DNA of 64,000 nucleotides from Pelagibacteraceae bacterium AG-404-P08 (GTDB lineage: Bacteria; Pseudomonadota; Alphaproteobacteria; HIMB59), in the NCBI GenBank assembly GCA_003216195.1, contig QCJF01000002.1, positions 62,001-126,000 of the forward strand, given 5' to 3'. Positions 37,079 through 45,341 of the stretch are shown here, in pieces. The notes beneath the pieces were generated by a model. That model was not told the DNA's origin. It saw nothing but the letters and a program-made list of their open reading frames with translations, and did no database searches. Each line of letters starts with the position of its first letter. Position 1 is the first letter of the stretch. A program made the position numbers and the translations under genes.

Positions 37079-37636
37079 ATGTTCGTACAAACTGAACCAA
37101 CGCCAAACCCTGCAACCTTAAAGTTTTTGCCAGGTAAAGAGGTCATGAAAGACGGAACTATGTTCTATCAAAACCAAGAGTCTGCCTCAAATTCACCTTT
37201 GGCAATGAACTTGTTCAATATAAAAGGTGTTGAGGGTGTTTTTTTTGGGTCTGACTTTATCACTATAACCAAAGGCAAAGATAATGATTGGACGCTTATG
37301 AAACCTGCAATTTTGGGTTGTATCATTGAGCACTTTACAATGAACAAACCTATTATCTCAGAGCAATCTGCATCAACTGGACATACAATTGATGAGAACG
37401 ATAGTGATGTTGTAAAAAAGATCAAAGAACTTCTAGATAGTAAAGTAAGACCAGCTGTTGCTATGGATGGTGGAGATATCATATTTGACAAATATAATGA
37501 GGGAGTTGTATTTTTACAAATGCAAGGGGCCTGTCAGGGATGTCCAAGTTCAACGGCAACTTTAAAAATGGGAATTGAAAATATGCTAAAGCATTATATT
37601 CCTGAAGTCCGTGAAGTACGACCCGTTGAAGTCTAG
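37079..37636 (+). CDS. nfuA: NfuA-type iron-sulfur cluster scaffold/carrier
   Basis: The 185-residue protein has an Nfu_N domain (about 1-90, starting MFVQTEPTPNPATLKFLPG) and a C-terminal NifU-like domain with the cluster-ligating CxxC in GACQGCPSSTATLKMGIE. It delivers Fe-S clusters to apoproteins. This Nfu_N-NifU form is typical of alphaproteobacteria and mitochondria (NFU1). It overlaps the following glucosaminidase gene by 26 bp. Confidence 0.95.
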   Translation: MFVQTEPTPNPATLKFLPGKEVMKDGTMFYQNQESASNSPLAMNLFNIKGVEGVFFGSDFITITKGKDNDWTLMKPAILGCIIEHFTMNKPIISEQSASTGHTIDENDSDVVKKIKELLDSKVRPAVAMDGGDIIFDKYNEGVVFLQMQGACQGCPSSTATLKMGIENMLKHYIPEVREVRPVEV

Positions 37637-38462
37637 TCTTTTAGTTTTTTTTTTTGGATTTTTATTAAATTCATCTCTTAACGCTGGAGAATTTCATAAT
37701 TGGGTTGATTTAAATAAATATTATAAAAAAAATAATTTTATTCCTGAAATTTTAACGCAAGAAAATATTGGTCATCTTCCTATAATATCAGAATTACCTG
37801 ATGATTTTTCAGAAATACAAGATGTTCCAACAAAGAAAAAACTATTTTACCTCGTAACACTACCATTGATTTACAATACGAATACTTCAATCATGCAAGA
37901 ACGAAGAATGGTAATCAATATAGAAAAAAAATTTGCTAGGAAAGAATTAAACAAAAACGAAACTGACGAGATTATTAGATTATCAAAAAAGTATAAATTA
38001 GATTATAGCGAAATTAACACAAAACTTTTTAGAAAACTCAAACAACGTATTAATATTATTCCAGTGTCACTAGCTCTTGGACAAGCAATTATTGAAAGTG
38101 GTTGGGGACAGTCTAGATTTGCAACTGAGGGTAATGCTCTTTATGGTCAGTGGACTACAAGTGAAGATAAAGGAATCATTCCTCAAGACAGGGATGAAGA
38201 TAAAACTCACGCAGTTTTAAAATTTAAAAATTTATCAGAAAGTGTTGAAGCCTATATGTTTAATATTAATACCCATCAAGCTTATTATAATTTTCGTGTC
38301 ATTAGACGAATAGATGAGCGCATAAAATACACAGACCCTATTAGTATGAAAGTGAAATATTTAGCAGCCTATGCTGAAATCGGCGATAAATATGTCGATA
38401 AATTAGAGCTGATCATTGCTTCAAATAATCTTCAAGAATTTGATCGATTTAAATTTAATTAA
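37611..38462 (+). CDS. Exported Bax-like N-acetylglucosaminidase
   Basis: A 283-residue exported protein whose C-terminal domain (about 135-275) belongs to the Bax/glucosaminidase family of peptidoglycan hydrolases. The probable catalytic Glu lies in LGQAIIESGWGQSRFA, followed by ALYGQWT. A signal peptide (SSLLVFFFGFLLNSSLNA) precedes the mature start. Start GTG 37611 or TTG 37626; both fall inside the end of nfuA, indicating coupling. Its stop overlaps that of the convergent deacetylase by 8 bp. Role in wall remodelling inferred. Confidence 0.82.
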   Translation: MKYDPLKSSLLVFFFGFLLNSSLNAGEFHNWVDLNKYYKKNNFIPEILTQENIGHLPIISELPDDFSEIQDVPTKKKLFYLVTLPLIYNTNTSIMQERRMVINIEKKFARKELNKNETDEIIRLSKKYKLDYSEINTKLFRKLKQRINIIPVSLALGQAIIESGWGQSRFATEGNALYGQWTTSEDKGIIPQDRDEDKTHAVLKFKNLSESVEAYMFNINTHQAYYNFRVIRRIDERIKYTDPISMKVKYLAAYAEIGDKYVDKLELIIASNNLQEFDRFKFN

Positions 38463-39456
38463 CTAAGTATTGATAGCCAAACCAGAAAATACCATTATTA
38501 ACTTTTGTGCAATTAAACCTAAGTCTACCTTTTACAGGTAAACGATTAAGTTCAACTAATAACTTATTATTAAGATTTGTAATTGTTGGATTAAATGATC
38601 CTTGAAAATCACTAATAAAACAATTTATGTTGGATGAGTCCTCGTTAAAATCTAAAGCATATCTACTGATAGGCTCACTTTGATAGGGGTTGCCAGGTTC
38701 AATAAGCACATTATTAAAAGGTAAAACACTTGATGCATCTTTTATTCGATTAATAGATCCATAATTCTCATTTAGGGGGAATCTTGGAATAAAATATTTT
38801 TGATTAATTGAAAAGGCACCTGAATGTTGTCCAAATGCTGCATCAAAATACTGAGAAACTACTTTTTGAGCTATGGTGCTATTTTCACCAAAAGGATAAG
38901 CAAATAAATTTGGAGTAATGCCTAAATTTTCAAAAATAAGATCCTGAGATTTTTCTATTTCATTTACAATTTCAATTTCACTAAGGCTAGATAAACTTGA
39001 ATGAGAGTGTGTGTGATTTTGAATATCTACACCACGACTTAGTACACTTTTAAGCTGAGTCCAATTCATATAATTTTGTCCACCAACGTTTTCTGTATTT
39101 AAAAAAAGAGTGACTGGTATCTCATACTTTTCAAAAATAGGTAATCCCACCTCAAAAAATGATAAATAAGCATCATCTACAGTTATTGAAATAGTTTTTT
39201 TTTGTAATTTATCTTCAAACAAAAGATCTCTAGCTAAAATAAAATTAAACTCCTGATCATTTAAATACTCAAGATGACTTACTAATTGCTCTTCGCGTAT
39301 ATTTGTTGAGGGATACTTATTTTCACCAAATCGATGATACATTAGAATATTATTTGGAATTGTATCATTCACACTTGTTGCATAGGATGTACTAATTGGA
39401 AAAGTAAAATTTGAAACAAAAATGATCAGTAAAGTAAAAAATTTTGAAATAGGCAT
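38455..39456 (-). CDS. Exported polysaccharide deacetylase family protein
   Basis: About 333 residues. Signal peptide MPISKFFTLLIIF... ends at STSYA. The carbohydrate esterase 4 (NodB-like) domain spans about 60-220. Motif 1 is ISITVDDAYLS (TxDD), motif 2 is IQNHTHSHSSL (HxxxH type), and FAYPFGENS is motif 3. Such enzymes remove N-acetyl groups from peptidoglycan or polysaccharides; the substrate is unknown. The start at 39456 is chosen because it begins the signal peptide; it overlaps the 5' end of divergent tsaB by 35 bp. An upstream start at 39510 would add 18 antisense residues. Confidence 0.85.
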   Translation of the reverse strand: MPISKFFTLLIIFVSNFTFPISTSYATSVNDTIPNNILMYHRFGENKYPSTNIREEQLVSHLEYLNDQEFNFILARDLLFEDKLQKKTISITVDDAYLSFFEVGLPIFEKYEIPVTLFLNTENVGGQNYMNWTQLKSVLSRGVDIQNHTHSHSSLSSLSEIEIVNEIEKSQDLIFENLGITPNLFAYPFGENSTIAQKVVSQYFDAAFGQHSGAFSINQKYFIPRFPLNENYGSINRIKDASSVLPFNNVLIEPGNPYQSEPISRYALDFNEDSSNINCFISDFQGSFNPTITNLNNKLLVELNRLPVKGRLRFNCTKVNNGIFWFGYQYLVN

Positions 39457-40075
39457 CGATAGCTCTTTATCATACTGTTCAATTACTTTATTTAAAAATG
39501 AAAAAATCATTTGGGATAAAACTGTAAAAAGTGAGTATGGACATGAAAAAATATTATCGGAATTACTACAAAACTTAGTAACTAAAACAAAAATAAAGGC
39601 TGATCATATCAAAAAATTGCATCTAAATTATGGACCAGCACGCTTTACAGCAATAAGAAATTGTCACTCACTTATGAAAGGTTTTTTTATAGATCATAAA
39701 GTTGAAATTGTGGGTTATTCTATCTTTGAGCATTTCTTTTTAGGCATTAACAAAAAACTTACTAAAAATGTCTTGTGTGTGATTGACACAAATAGAAAAG
39801 ATTTAGCTATTCAAAAGATTGATACCTCAGGGAGATTAATTGGAAAGACAAAAACTTTAAAAATTGACTCAGACCTTGAGGATATATTGAGTCAAAACTA
39901 TTTTTTAATAGGAAACGGATTAGAAAAACTAAAAAAAATTTCTGAATTTGCTTTTATTAAAAATAAAATTATTTCGCCAACAAAATTGAAATCAAATTAT
40001 TTTATTAAAAAGCATTATAAGAAAAAATCTTATTATAAATTCCCAAAAATAATTTATCCCTACTCTCCGATTTAA
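39422..40075 (+). CDS. tsaB: TsaB-like t6A37 biosynthesis protein, divergent
   Basis: A 217-residue ASKHA-fold protein resembling TsaB, the scaffold partner of TsaD in threonylcarbamoyladenosine (t6A) tRNA modification. It has an N-terminal GIDSSLSYCSITLF strand pair. The loop usually written GPGSFTGLRIG is changed to GPARFTAIRNC, followed by LMKGFFIDHKVEIVGYSIFE. Alphaproteobacteria often have nfuA-tsaB-rimI in a string; here nfuA is nearby, which supports the call. The C-terminus is lysine-rich and short. Confidence 0.75.
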   Translation: MISKVKNFEIGIDSSLSYCSITLFKNEKIIWDKTVKSEYGHEKILSELLQNLVTKTKIKADHIKKLHLNYGPARFTAIRNCHSLMKGFFIDHKVEIVGYSIFEHFFLGINKKLTKNVLCVIDTNRKDLAIQKIDTSGRLIGKTKTLKIDSDLEDILSQNYFLIGNGLEKLKKISEFAFIKNKIISPTKLKSNYFIKKHYKKKSYYKFPKIIYPYSPI

Positions 40076-40078
40076 AAA

Positions 40079-40543
40079 TTAAAAATTTAAAATAGAATAT
40101 TTTTTTTCCATATACTTTTGATGATAGTCCTCTGCAGGACAGTAATTCTTAACGGGTTCTATAATAGTAGTAATTTTTTGATTAAATTGGCTTTCGTTCA
40201 ATTTGTCTGTGATCTGCTTTGCTATTTCACATTGAGTTTCGTCATAATAGCCTATCAATGATCGGTATTGAGATCCTCGATCTGGGCCTTGTTGATTTAA
40301 AGTTGTCGGATCATGAATTTGATAAAAAAACTCCACAAGGTTGGTATATGAAACGAGATTTTCATCAAATTTTAATAAAACGACTTCAGCATGGTTTGTG
40401 TTACCTTTGCAAACTTCTTCGTAAGAAGTTTTATCTGTTAAGCCTTGAGAGTAGCCTACTTGGGTTTCAATCACACCTTTGATCTCAGAAAATTTTTTTT
40501 CAGGCCCCCAAAAACATCCTGCTCCAAATAATGCTTTAGACAT
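40079..40543 (-). CDS. msrA: Peptide methionine sulfoxide reductase MsrA
   Basis: The 154-residue enzyme reduces methionine-S-sulfoxide in proteins. The catalytic motif is FGAGCFWGPEK near the N-terminus. GYSQGLTDKTSYEEVCKGNTNHAEVV and RSQYRS (GSQYRSLI) are family signatures. Resolving cysteines probably lie in the C-terminal part (NYCPAEDYHQKYM). It is three bases from convergent tsaB and overlaps the upstream DUF2805 gene by 8 bp. Confidence 0.95.
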   Translation of the reverse strand: MSKALFGAGCFWGPEKKFSEIKGVIETQVGYSQGLTDKTSYEEVCKGNTNHAEVVLLKFDENLVSYTNLVEFFYQIHDPTTLNQQGPDRGSQYRSLIGYYDETQCEIAKQITDKLNESQFNQKITTIIEPVKNYCPAEDYHQKYMEKKYSILNF

Positions 40544-40754
40544 AATCTTTTCCTTTTAATTGTGTCTTTTGGGCACTTCTTTGGTGAATTCTCTTTCTCC
40601 AAATTTCATAGCTTTTTTGTTTAATATTTTTTTTCATAATTTTTTTAACATCACCCTCATCAATTTTATAAATTTTTTTGATATGACTAAAATCTGTTTG
40701 ATCATCCCAAGCCATTTGAATTATTTCGCTAATCTGAGATTGATTAAATTTCAT
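40536..40754 (-). CDS. DUF2805 (TIGR03643-like) small protein
   Basis: A 72-residue protein with the pattern IIQMAWDDQTDFSHI, IYKIDEGDVKKIMKK and SYEIWRKRIHQR, resembling the TIGR03643/DUF2805 family of small proteins of unknown function. In other marine bacteria I recall relatives near photolyase/cryptochrome genes, but none is here. It lies between an SMP-30-type gene (2-bp gap) and msrA (8-bp overlap), so the three are probably one transcript. Confidence 0.75.
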   Translation of the reverse strand: MKFNQSQISEIIQMAWDDQTDFSHIKKIYKIDEGDVKKIMKKNIKQKSYEIWRKRIHQRSAQKTQLKGKDYV

Positions 40755-40756
40755 AC

Positions 40757-41668
40757 TTAATGATACAAATCGGGGATATTTTCAGATCTATAACAATTTG
40801 AAGCATAACCTTGTTCTTGGGTAACAAACTTAAACAGTTTTCCTGCATGGGGTTGTCTTTCTGCTTCAATGTCGTTGAGACCAACAGATGCAGTTGTAAT
40901 AAAAAGCTCATTGAGATTTTTCCCACCAAAAGTGCAACTTGTTACTTTTGAAACAGGAAGTTGTAAAATTAATTTAAGTGAACCTTTTTTATCAAAACAA
41001 CAAACTTTGCCACTTCCCCACATTGCTACCCATAAGTTACCATTTTTATCAACTGTCATTCCATCTGGGTTTCCATCAATATTGTTCATGGAAAGAAAAA
41101 CTTTTTTATTTATTCCGGTGCCTGACAAATCATTGATAGAAAAAATATAAATAATTCTTTTTATAGAGTCAGTTACATAACCTACGTTTCTCTCGTAGTC
41201 AAAAACTGGTCCGTTTGAAATAATATATGAGTTATCTGAGTAAATTGGTTTTAAATTGGAGTCATGACATATAATTTTTCCAGTCTGAGTCTTTTGATGA
41301 ATATCCATTGTTGATATCCAAATTTGTCCGTTTAAATCTATATCTGCATCATTAATCCTATTATTTGAACTTTCAAAATTGATTTTTGTAAGAAGCTGTT
41401 TTTTAGATAATGAGGGATGAATTGAATAAAGAGAGTCGTATGAACTCATGATATAATTTTTATTGTCTTGTAAAAGAATATTGGTCACACCGTCTTGTAC
41501 TGAATAGTGACGTTCTTCGTTATTATCTTGATCTGTTTCAATTATTTTATTTTCATAAATATCCACCCATAACAGCTTATCGTGCCTCCAATCCCAAATT
41601 GGTCTTTGACCTAGAACACTTTTATATGATTTATGACAAACAGATGGTTGCTCGTATTTAATTCTCAC
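40757..41668 (-). CDS. SMP-30/gluconolactonase-family beta-propeller protein
   Basis: A 303-residue six-bladed propeller of the SGL/regucalcin family. Signatures are RPIWDWRHDKLLWVDI at the N-terminus, NRINDADIDLNGQIWISTMD in the middle, NGPVFDYER and GNPDGMTVDKNGNLWVAMWG; these contribute metal-binding Glu/Asn/Asp residues in the family. Members are lactonases for sugar acids. The N-terminal Glu metal ligand is not obvious because the usual EGP reads RPIW, so activity is uncertain. Cytosolic, no signal peptide. Confidence 0.85.
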   Translation of the reverse strand: MRIKYEQPSVCHKSYKSVLGQRPIWDWRHDKLLWVDIYENKIIETDQDNNEERHYSVQDGVTNILLQDNKNYIMSSYDSLYSIHPSLSKKQLLTKINFESSNNRINDADIDLNGQIWISTMDIHQKTQTGKIICHDSNLKPIYSDNSYIISNGPVFDYERNVGYVTDSIKRIIYIFSINDLSGTGINKKVFLSMNNIDGNPDGMTVDKNGNLWVAMWGSGKVCCFDKKGSLKLILQLPVSKVTSCTFGGKNLNELFITTASVGLNDIEAERQPHAGKLFKFVTQEQGYASNCYRSENIPDLYH

Positions 41669-41794
41669 AAAGAAGATTATAAACTAAATATTTAGATGAA
41701 AAAAGTATGTAGGAGATTTGTTTTGATTGTCTTATTGTGTTTTTAATATAGAAATTGCATGAGCGATTTGTGTTCTTATTGATTTAAGAGTTTG

Positions 41795-42211
41795 ATGAAT
41801 TTAGTTAAATTATCTAAATATTTTATTTTTATTTCTTTTCTGATTATAGCAACAGGCTGTGAAACAACTGATGTAGTAGAGAAAGTAATAAAACCAGAGC
41901 CTGTACCTAAAATTATATATACCCCTGAAGTAGAGGAAACTGTTGAGGAAAATGATGAAATTGTTGAGCATTTCAAAGGTGTAGAACTATTTTTAAATAA
42001 ATCCCTAAATAATTTAATTTTAAAATATGGAAAAGTTGATTTTTCAAAAATTGAGAGTGTTTATGAATTCCACAGATATAACACTGATAATTGTAGAGTC
42101 TTTATACAAAACAGATCTGTAGATAAAACAATAATAAATATTACGATTTACAACTATAAAAAGAATTTGTTTATCGATACATACTCAAAAGATTTGTGTA
42201 CTGATATTTAA
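41795..42211 (+). CDS. Lipoprotein of unknown function
   Basis: A 138-residue protein with a signal peptide ending in lipobox IATGC. An acidic, Pro/Glu/Val-rich linker (about 25-55) tethers a small folded domain (about 55-138) that contains FLNKSLNNLILKYGKVDF, YRVF-like NCRVFIQN and a terminal DLCTDI with two Cys. ATG 41795 is preferred to TTG 41792 because AAGAG lies upstream. I do not recognise the family. It is followed after 23 bp by another exported protein. Confidence 0.72.
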   Translation: MNLVKLSKYFIFISFLIIATGCETTDVVEKVIKPEPVPKIIYTPEVEETVEENDEIVEHFKGVELFLNKSLNNLILKYGKVDFSKIESVYEFHRYNTDNCRVFIQNRSVDKTIINITIYNYKKNLFIDTYSKDLCTDI

Positions 42212-42234
42212 AATAGATAATATAATTCTTAATT

Positions 42235-42633
42235 ATGAAATTTAAGTATGGGATATTTATTTTATTTTTCTCAATAAATTGTTTTGCGCATCATCCAGGA
42301 AATAAGATAGATGCTGATAAACCTTACCCTTCAATTAATTTAACAGTCATCAAAGATAAAATTGATGGTTACAATATTTTTGTAGATTTAAAAAATTTCA
42401 ATTTAAACCCCTCAGAAATTGGGGGTGAAAATATTTCAAACTCCGGATATTTGCAACTTTTTATAAATGATATAAGAGTCACAAGAATTTATTCTGACTG
42501 GGTACACGTACCTCAACGTTTTTTTAATTTAAAAGACAACACTATCAAAATTACAATTCATTCCTATCTCCATGATCAGTTTACTATTAAGGGGAAACCA
42601 ATAGAACACATAGTAAAAGTTAACGATAATTAA
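42235..42633 (+). CDS. Exported protein of unknown function
   Basis: A 132-residue protein with signal peptide MKFKYGIFILFFSINCFA and a mature start HHPGNKIDADKPYPSINLTV. The rest looks all-beta: DGYNIFVDLKNFNL, YLQLFINDIRVTRIYSDWVH and IKITIHSYLHDQF. The N-terminal His-His could bind a metal; this is only suggestive. I cannot name the family. It lies directly downstream of a lipoprotein gene, with which it is probably cotranscribed. An 83-bp AT-rich gap without an obvious hairpin follows. Confidence 0.72.
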   Translation: MKFKYGIFILFFSINCFAHHPGNKIDADKPYPSINLTVIKDKIDGYNIFVDLKNFNLNPSEIGGENISNSGYLQLFINDIRVTRIYSDWVHVPQRFFNLKDNTIKITIHSYLHDQFTIKGKPIEHIVKVNDN

Positions 42634-42716
42634 ATTTAAATTAAAAAAATTTAAAAAAACTTACTCTTTGTACAAAAATTAAATGAATTTCGGATTTTTT
42701 AAAAATAAATAGTTAC

Positions 42717-43190
42717 TCAAGCTTTATAAGGAAGTGAAGAGTGATGCAAAACTATTTTTAATATATCGTTTTCAGTTTTTTTATATCCCCAGCTCTTATC
42801 AACTTTGACAGAGGTTCCTTCTTTGTTTATCAACGTTACCCAACCCATCCACATTGCTACATTTTGATCTATAAACACAGATGATGTTTCTGATTTGACT
42901 TCGAGCCAATCTTTAATTCCAAAACCACTGTCTGTTGGGTACTTTGGGTTATTTCCAACAAAGTATGAAAGTGCTCCCTCTTTGTCTAATCGAAATGTTT
43001 GATTACCGCCACTAAGAGTTGGTTTAAATAATACTGATCCTAACTCAAACCCATAAAGATTATCTAACATTTCGTTTGCAACTAAAGTAGCTTGATCAAT
43101 ACCTTTTTTTTCATAAGCCTGTGAAATTGCAATCATACTCTCTCCCCAAGCAGTACGAGCATTCGTTAAATCATTTTCATTTATTGTCAT
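42717..43190 (-). CDS. SnoaL/NTF2-like domain protein
   Basis: A 157-residue cytosolic protein. An N-terminal helical part (AWGESMIAISQAYEKKG) is followed by sheets and ends KIVLHHSSLPYKA, reminiscent of NTF2-like/SnoaL proteins of the CaMKII-association type. Similar proteins have, as I recall, been labelled phosphoribosyl-AMP cyclohydrolase, but the metal ligands of HisI are not apparent. Function unknown. It follows the polyprenyl synthase gene by 37 bp on the same strand. Confidence 0.6.
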   Translation of the reverse strand: MTINENDLTNARTAWGESMIAISQAYEKKGIDQATLVANEMLDNLYGFELGSVLFKPTLSGGNQTFRLDKEGALSYFVGNNPKYPTDSGFGIKDWLEVKSETSSVFIDQNVAMWMGWVTLINKEGTSVKVDKSWGYKKTENDILKIVLHHSSLPYKA

Positions 43191-43227
43191 TGGCTATGTG
43201 TTATCTCATATTTATAAAAATGATTAT

Positions 43228-44127
43228 TCATTTAATACGATTAACGATAAAATTAACAAGACTCGACATATATAGCAAGGGTTCCCTCTTTTTATTAAAG
43301 AAATTTTGCATTGCTTTGTAATTTCTATTTTGAATCAGTTTTAAATAGTTAATACATTCAGTACGATTAAGCTTATATGCAATATTTGCTTTTTGTGAGT
43401 CTTTTTTAATTTTCTTTCCAACTTTTTTCTCATTGCCCCATCTATCAAGCATATCATCAGTAACTTGAAAAATTTTTCCAATTGTATCTCCAATTTTTTT
43501 TAGCTCTCTTTTTTTATTTAAATTTAATTTTTTTACAGTTAGAAGAAGATTGAAACATAAACTGAATAATGCACCTGTTTTTAAAAGATGCATTGTCTCT
43601 ATATCCTTTATTGTTGAATTTTTTTTCATGTAAATATCCATGGATTGTCCAGCAATCAAACCCTCCAAACCGTTAGCTTTTGAAAGCATCTGTATTGATT
43701 TGATTTTCTGATTATCAGAGAGATTTTTTGACTCTGCTAGCGTTTTTACTGACAAAACTTGAAACATATCTCCAGCTAAAACAGCAGTGGCCTCATCAAA
43801 TTTTTTATGCACAGTTAATTTACCCCTTCTATAGTCATCGTTATCCATAGACGGTAAATCATCGTGGATTAATGAGTGCAGGTGAACACATTCTATCGAA
43901 AGGGCAAAGTCATCTAATATTTTCGGCTTAATATTTAAATATAAACCCATTCGAAAAAGCAAGAACGGTCTAATCCTCTTTCCACCAGTTTTGGCAAAAT
44001 AAATCATTGCCTTTTTAATTCGTTTATCGGGTGACTTTAATTTTTCGATATGGCTTATAAGCTTTTTATCAAAATTTAAAGAAAATGATTTGATTTGCTT
44101 TTTCTCGAAGTTTTCACTTATTTTCAT
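43228..44127 (-). CDS. crtE: Polyprenyl diphosphate synthase (probable GGPP synthase)
   Basis: A 299-residue trans-prenyltransferase. The first Asp-rich motif is LIHDDLPSMDNDD and the second is FQVTDDMLD; GGKRIRPFL and the KTGALF motif complete the active site. It makes FPP or GGPP; the residues before the first motif (VHLHS) do not settle the length. Lying 360 bp from proteorhodopsin and the crt genes, with no other prenyl synthase in the window, it is the natural GGPP source for phytoene. It could equally be IspA. Confidence 0.85.
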   Translation of the reverse strand: MKISENFEKKQIKSFSLNFDKKLISHIEKLKSPDKRIKKAMIYFAKTGGKRIRPFLLFRMGLYLNIKPKILDDFALSIECVHLHSLIHDDLPSMDNDDYRRGKLTVHKKFDEATAVLAGDMFQVLSVKTLAESKNLSDNQKIKSIQMLSKANGLEGLIAGQSMDIYMKKNSTIKDIETMHLLKTGALFSLCFNLLLTVKKLNLNKKRELKKIGDTIGKIFQVTDDMLDRWGNEKKVGKKIKKDSQKANIAYKLNRTECINYLKLIQNRNYKAMQNFFNKKREPLLYMSSLVNFIVNRIK

Positions 44128-44131
44128 TTAA

Positions 44132-44353
44132 TTACAAGTTATCCAAGTAATGAGAGGTGTGATTATCGAAAATAAATACAATTACACCTATAAAAACAAG
44201 GTAAACAAAGAAATTAATGATTTTCTTAGTTTTTTTGTTATTTATGTAGCTTTTATTGAATTTCAGTATTATCCATAGCAATAATGTGGATAAAAAGAAT
44301 AAAAACCCATTAAATAGTACACTATCTTGAAAAATAGCCATTTTTTTACCCAC
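44132..44353 (-). CDS. Small two-TM membrane protein of unknown function
   Basis: A 73-residue protein with two membrane segments (VLFNGFLFFLSTLLLWIILKF and INFFVYLVFIGVIVFIF, about 14-33 and 45-62; segments abbreviated) and a short charged loop NKSYINNKKTKK. GTG 44353 follows GGGAG by four bases; an internal ATG at 44341 is the alternative. It is four bases upstream of the polyprenyl synthase and shares a 138-bp intergenic region with proteorhodopsin. I do not recognise it; co-transcription with isoprenoid synthesis is inferred. Confidence 0.6.
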   Translation of the reverse strand: MGKKMAIFQDSVLFNGFLFFLSTLLLWIILKFNKSYINNKKTKKIINFFVYLVFIGVIVFIFDNHTSHYLDNL

Positions 44354-44414
44354 TATACTCCCAAAATATATTAATAAAAGTCATATTAAGTATTTTTTTT
44401 TTGCAATTTATACC

Positions 44415-44420
44415 TATAAT
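44415..44420 (+). promoter_or_regulatory. Candidate -10 element for proteorhodopsin
   Basis: A TATAAT hexamer lies 72 bp upstream of the proteorhodopsin ATG in the divergent 138-bp region. No good -35 hexamer lies at the right distance (a T-rich run is there), and a second TATAAG occurs at 44458. The ribosome-binding site AAAAGGAG (44478-44485) is strong. Only the -10 identity is seen; activity is inferred. Confidence 0.35.
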
Positions 44421-44491
44421 CCCCTGAAATTAGCAAATCCTTACTTTTGGATTCTGTTATAAGTTTTAGAACTTAAGAAAAGGAGTACTCA

Positions 44492-45259
44492 ATGATTAAG
44501 TTTTTAAAATCAATGGCTATCCCAACAGCTGCTCTAGTGGCACTGCCAGGAATAGCTTCTGCGAGCGTTGGCTTAGCGCCAGACGACTTTGTTGGGATAT
44601 CTTTTTGGGTTATCTCAATGTGTATGGTTGCCGCTACTGCATTCTTTTTTCTAGAAACTAACAACGTATCAGGTAAGTGGAAGACATCTCTTGCACTTGG
44701 TGGTCTTGTTTGTCTAGTTGCCGCAGTACACTACTTCTATATGAGAGAAGTATGGGTAACAACAGGTGATACACCTACTGTTTATAGATATGTTGACTGG
44801 TTAATCACTGTTCCATTACAGATGATTGAATTCTACATTATCCTTGCTGCAGTTGCTGCAGTGTCAGCTGGTATTTTCTGGAGACTGTTAATCGGTACTT
44901 TAGTGATGCTTGTTGCTGGTTATGCTGGTGAAGCTGGCTTCATCAACGCATGGGCAGGATTCATTGTAGGTCTAGCTGGTTGGGCATACATTTTATATGA
45001 AATTTTTGCTGGTGAAGCTGGTAAAGCTGCTGCTGACAAATGTCCTGCAGCTGTTCAAACAGCTTTCAACACAATGAGATGGATCGTTACAGTTGGTTGG
45101 GCAATTTATCCATTAGGATATTTCTTCGGTTACTTAACTGGAGGAGCTGATGCTGTAACTCTAAACGTTATCTATAACGTTGCTGACGTTGTGAATAAGA
45201 TTGCTTTTGTCGCAGTTATTTGGGCTGCTGCTGTAGCATCTTCAGGCAAAAAAGCTTAA
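44492..45259 (+). CDS. Proteorhodopsin, blue-tuned light-driven proton pump
   Basis: A 255-residue type I rhodopsin with a cleavable signal peptide (ending GIASA) and seven membrane helices. The Schiff-base lysine is Lys236 (VVNKIAF). Pump residues are Asp102 (acceptor), Thr106 and Glu113 (donor), the DTE motif of proteorhodopsins; His80 pairs with Asp102. These equal D97, T101, E108 and H75 of the reference protein. The tuning site (position 105) is Gln110 in VPLQMIEFY, which indicates blue absorption. GC-rich codon use relative to neighbours suggests high expression. A strong terminator follows. Confidence 0.98.
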   Translation: MIKFLKSMAIPTAALVALPGIASASVGLAPDDFVGISFWVISMCMVAATAFFFLETNNVSGKWKTSLALGGLVCLVAAVHYFYMREVWVTTGDTPTVYRYVDWLITVPLQMIEFYIILAAVAAVSAGIFWRLLIGTLVMLVAGYAGEAGFINAWAGFIVGLAGWAYILYEIFAGEAGKAAADKCPAAVQTAFNTMRWIVTVGWAIYPLGYFFGYLTGGADAVTLNVIYNVADVVNKIAFVAVIWAAAVASSGKKA

Positions 45260-45280
45260 TAAAGCTTTATAACCTATTTA

Positions 45281-45314
45281 AACCAGGCAAGGCTAACTTG
45301 CCTGGTTTTTTTTT
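45281..45314 (+). terminator. Strong intrinsic terminator after proteorhodopsin
   Basis: Perfect 10-bp stem AACCAGGCAA / TTGCCTGGTT with a 7-base loop, followed by a run of T through 45314. It begins 21 bp after the rhodopsin stop and uncouples the abundant rhodopsin message from the downstream crtI-crtB-crtY-blh genes. Confidence 0.93.
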
Positions 45315-45326
45315 GTCTAAATTTCA

Positions 45327-45332
45327 TATACT
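45327..45332 (+). promoter_or_regulatory. Candidate -10 element for crtI-crtB-crtY-blh
   Basis: TATACT lies 9 bases before the TTG start of crtI, just after the rhodopsin terminator. Transcription would begin close to the start codon, giving a leaderless or nearly leaderless message; no Shine-Dalgarno is visible. The -35 region is a T run. Confidence 0.4.
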
Positions 45333-45341
45333 TTAACTATC

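Noticed and set aside
40744..40929. Short open frame overlapping the SMP-30-type gene
   Set aside because: A shifted frame of the propeller gene; composition and lack of conserved motifs mark it as a shadow.
41669..41794. Possible small gene or RNA in the 126-bp gap
   Set aside because: Only very short open frames (16 residues or fewer) and no hairpin or tRNA fold; probably a promoter region.
44285..44293. DnaA box (complement TTATCCACA) near proteorhodopsin
   Set aside because: It lies within the small membrane-protein gene with no other boxes nearby; no origin-like cluster.
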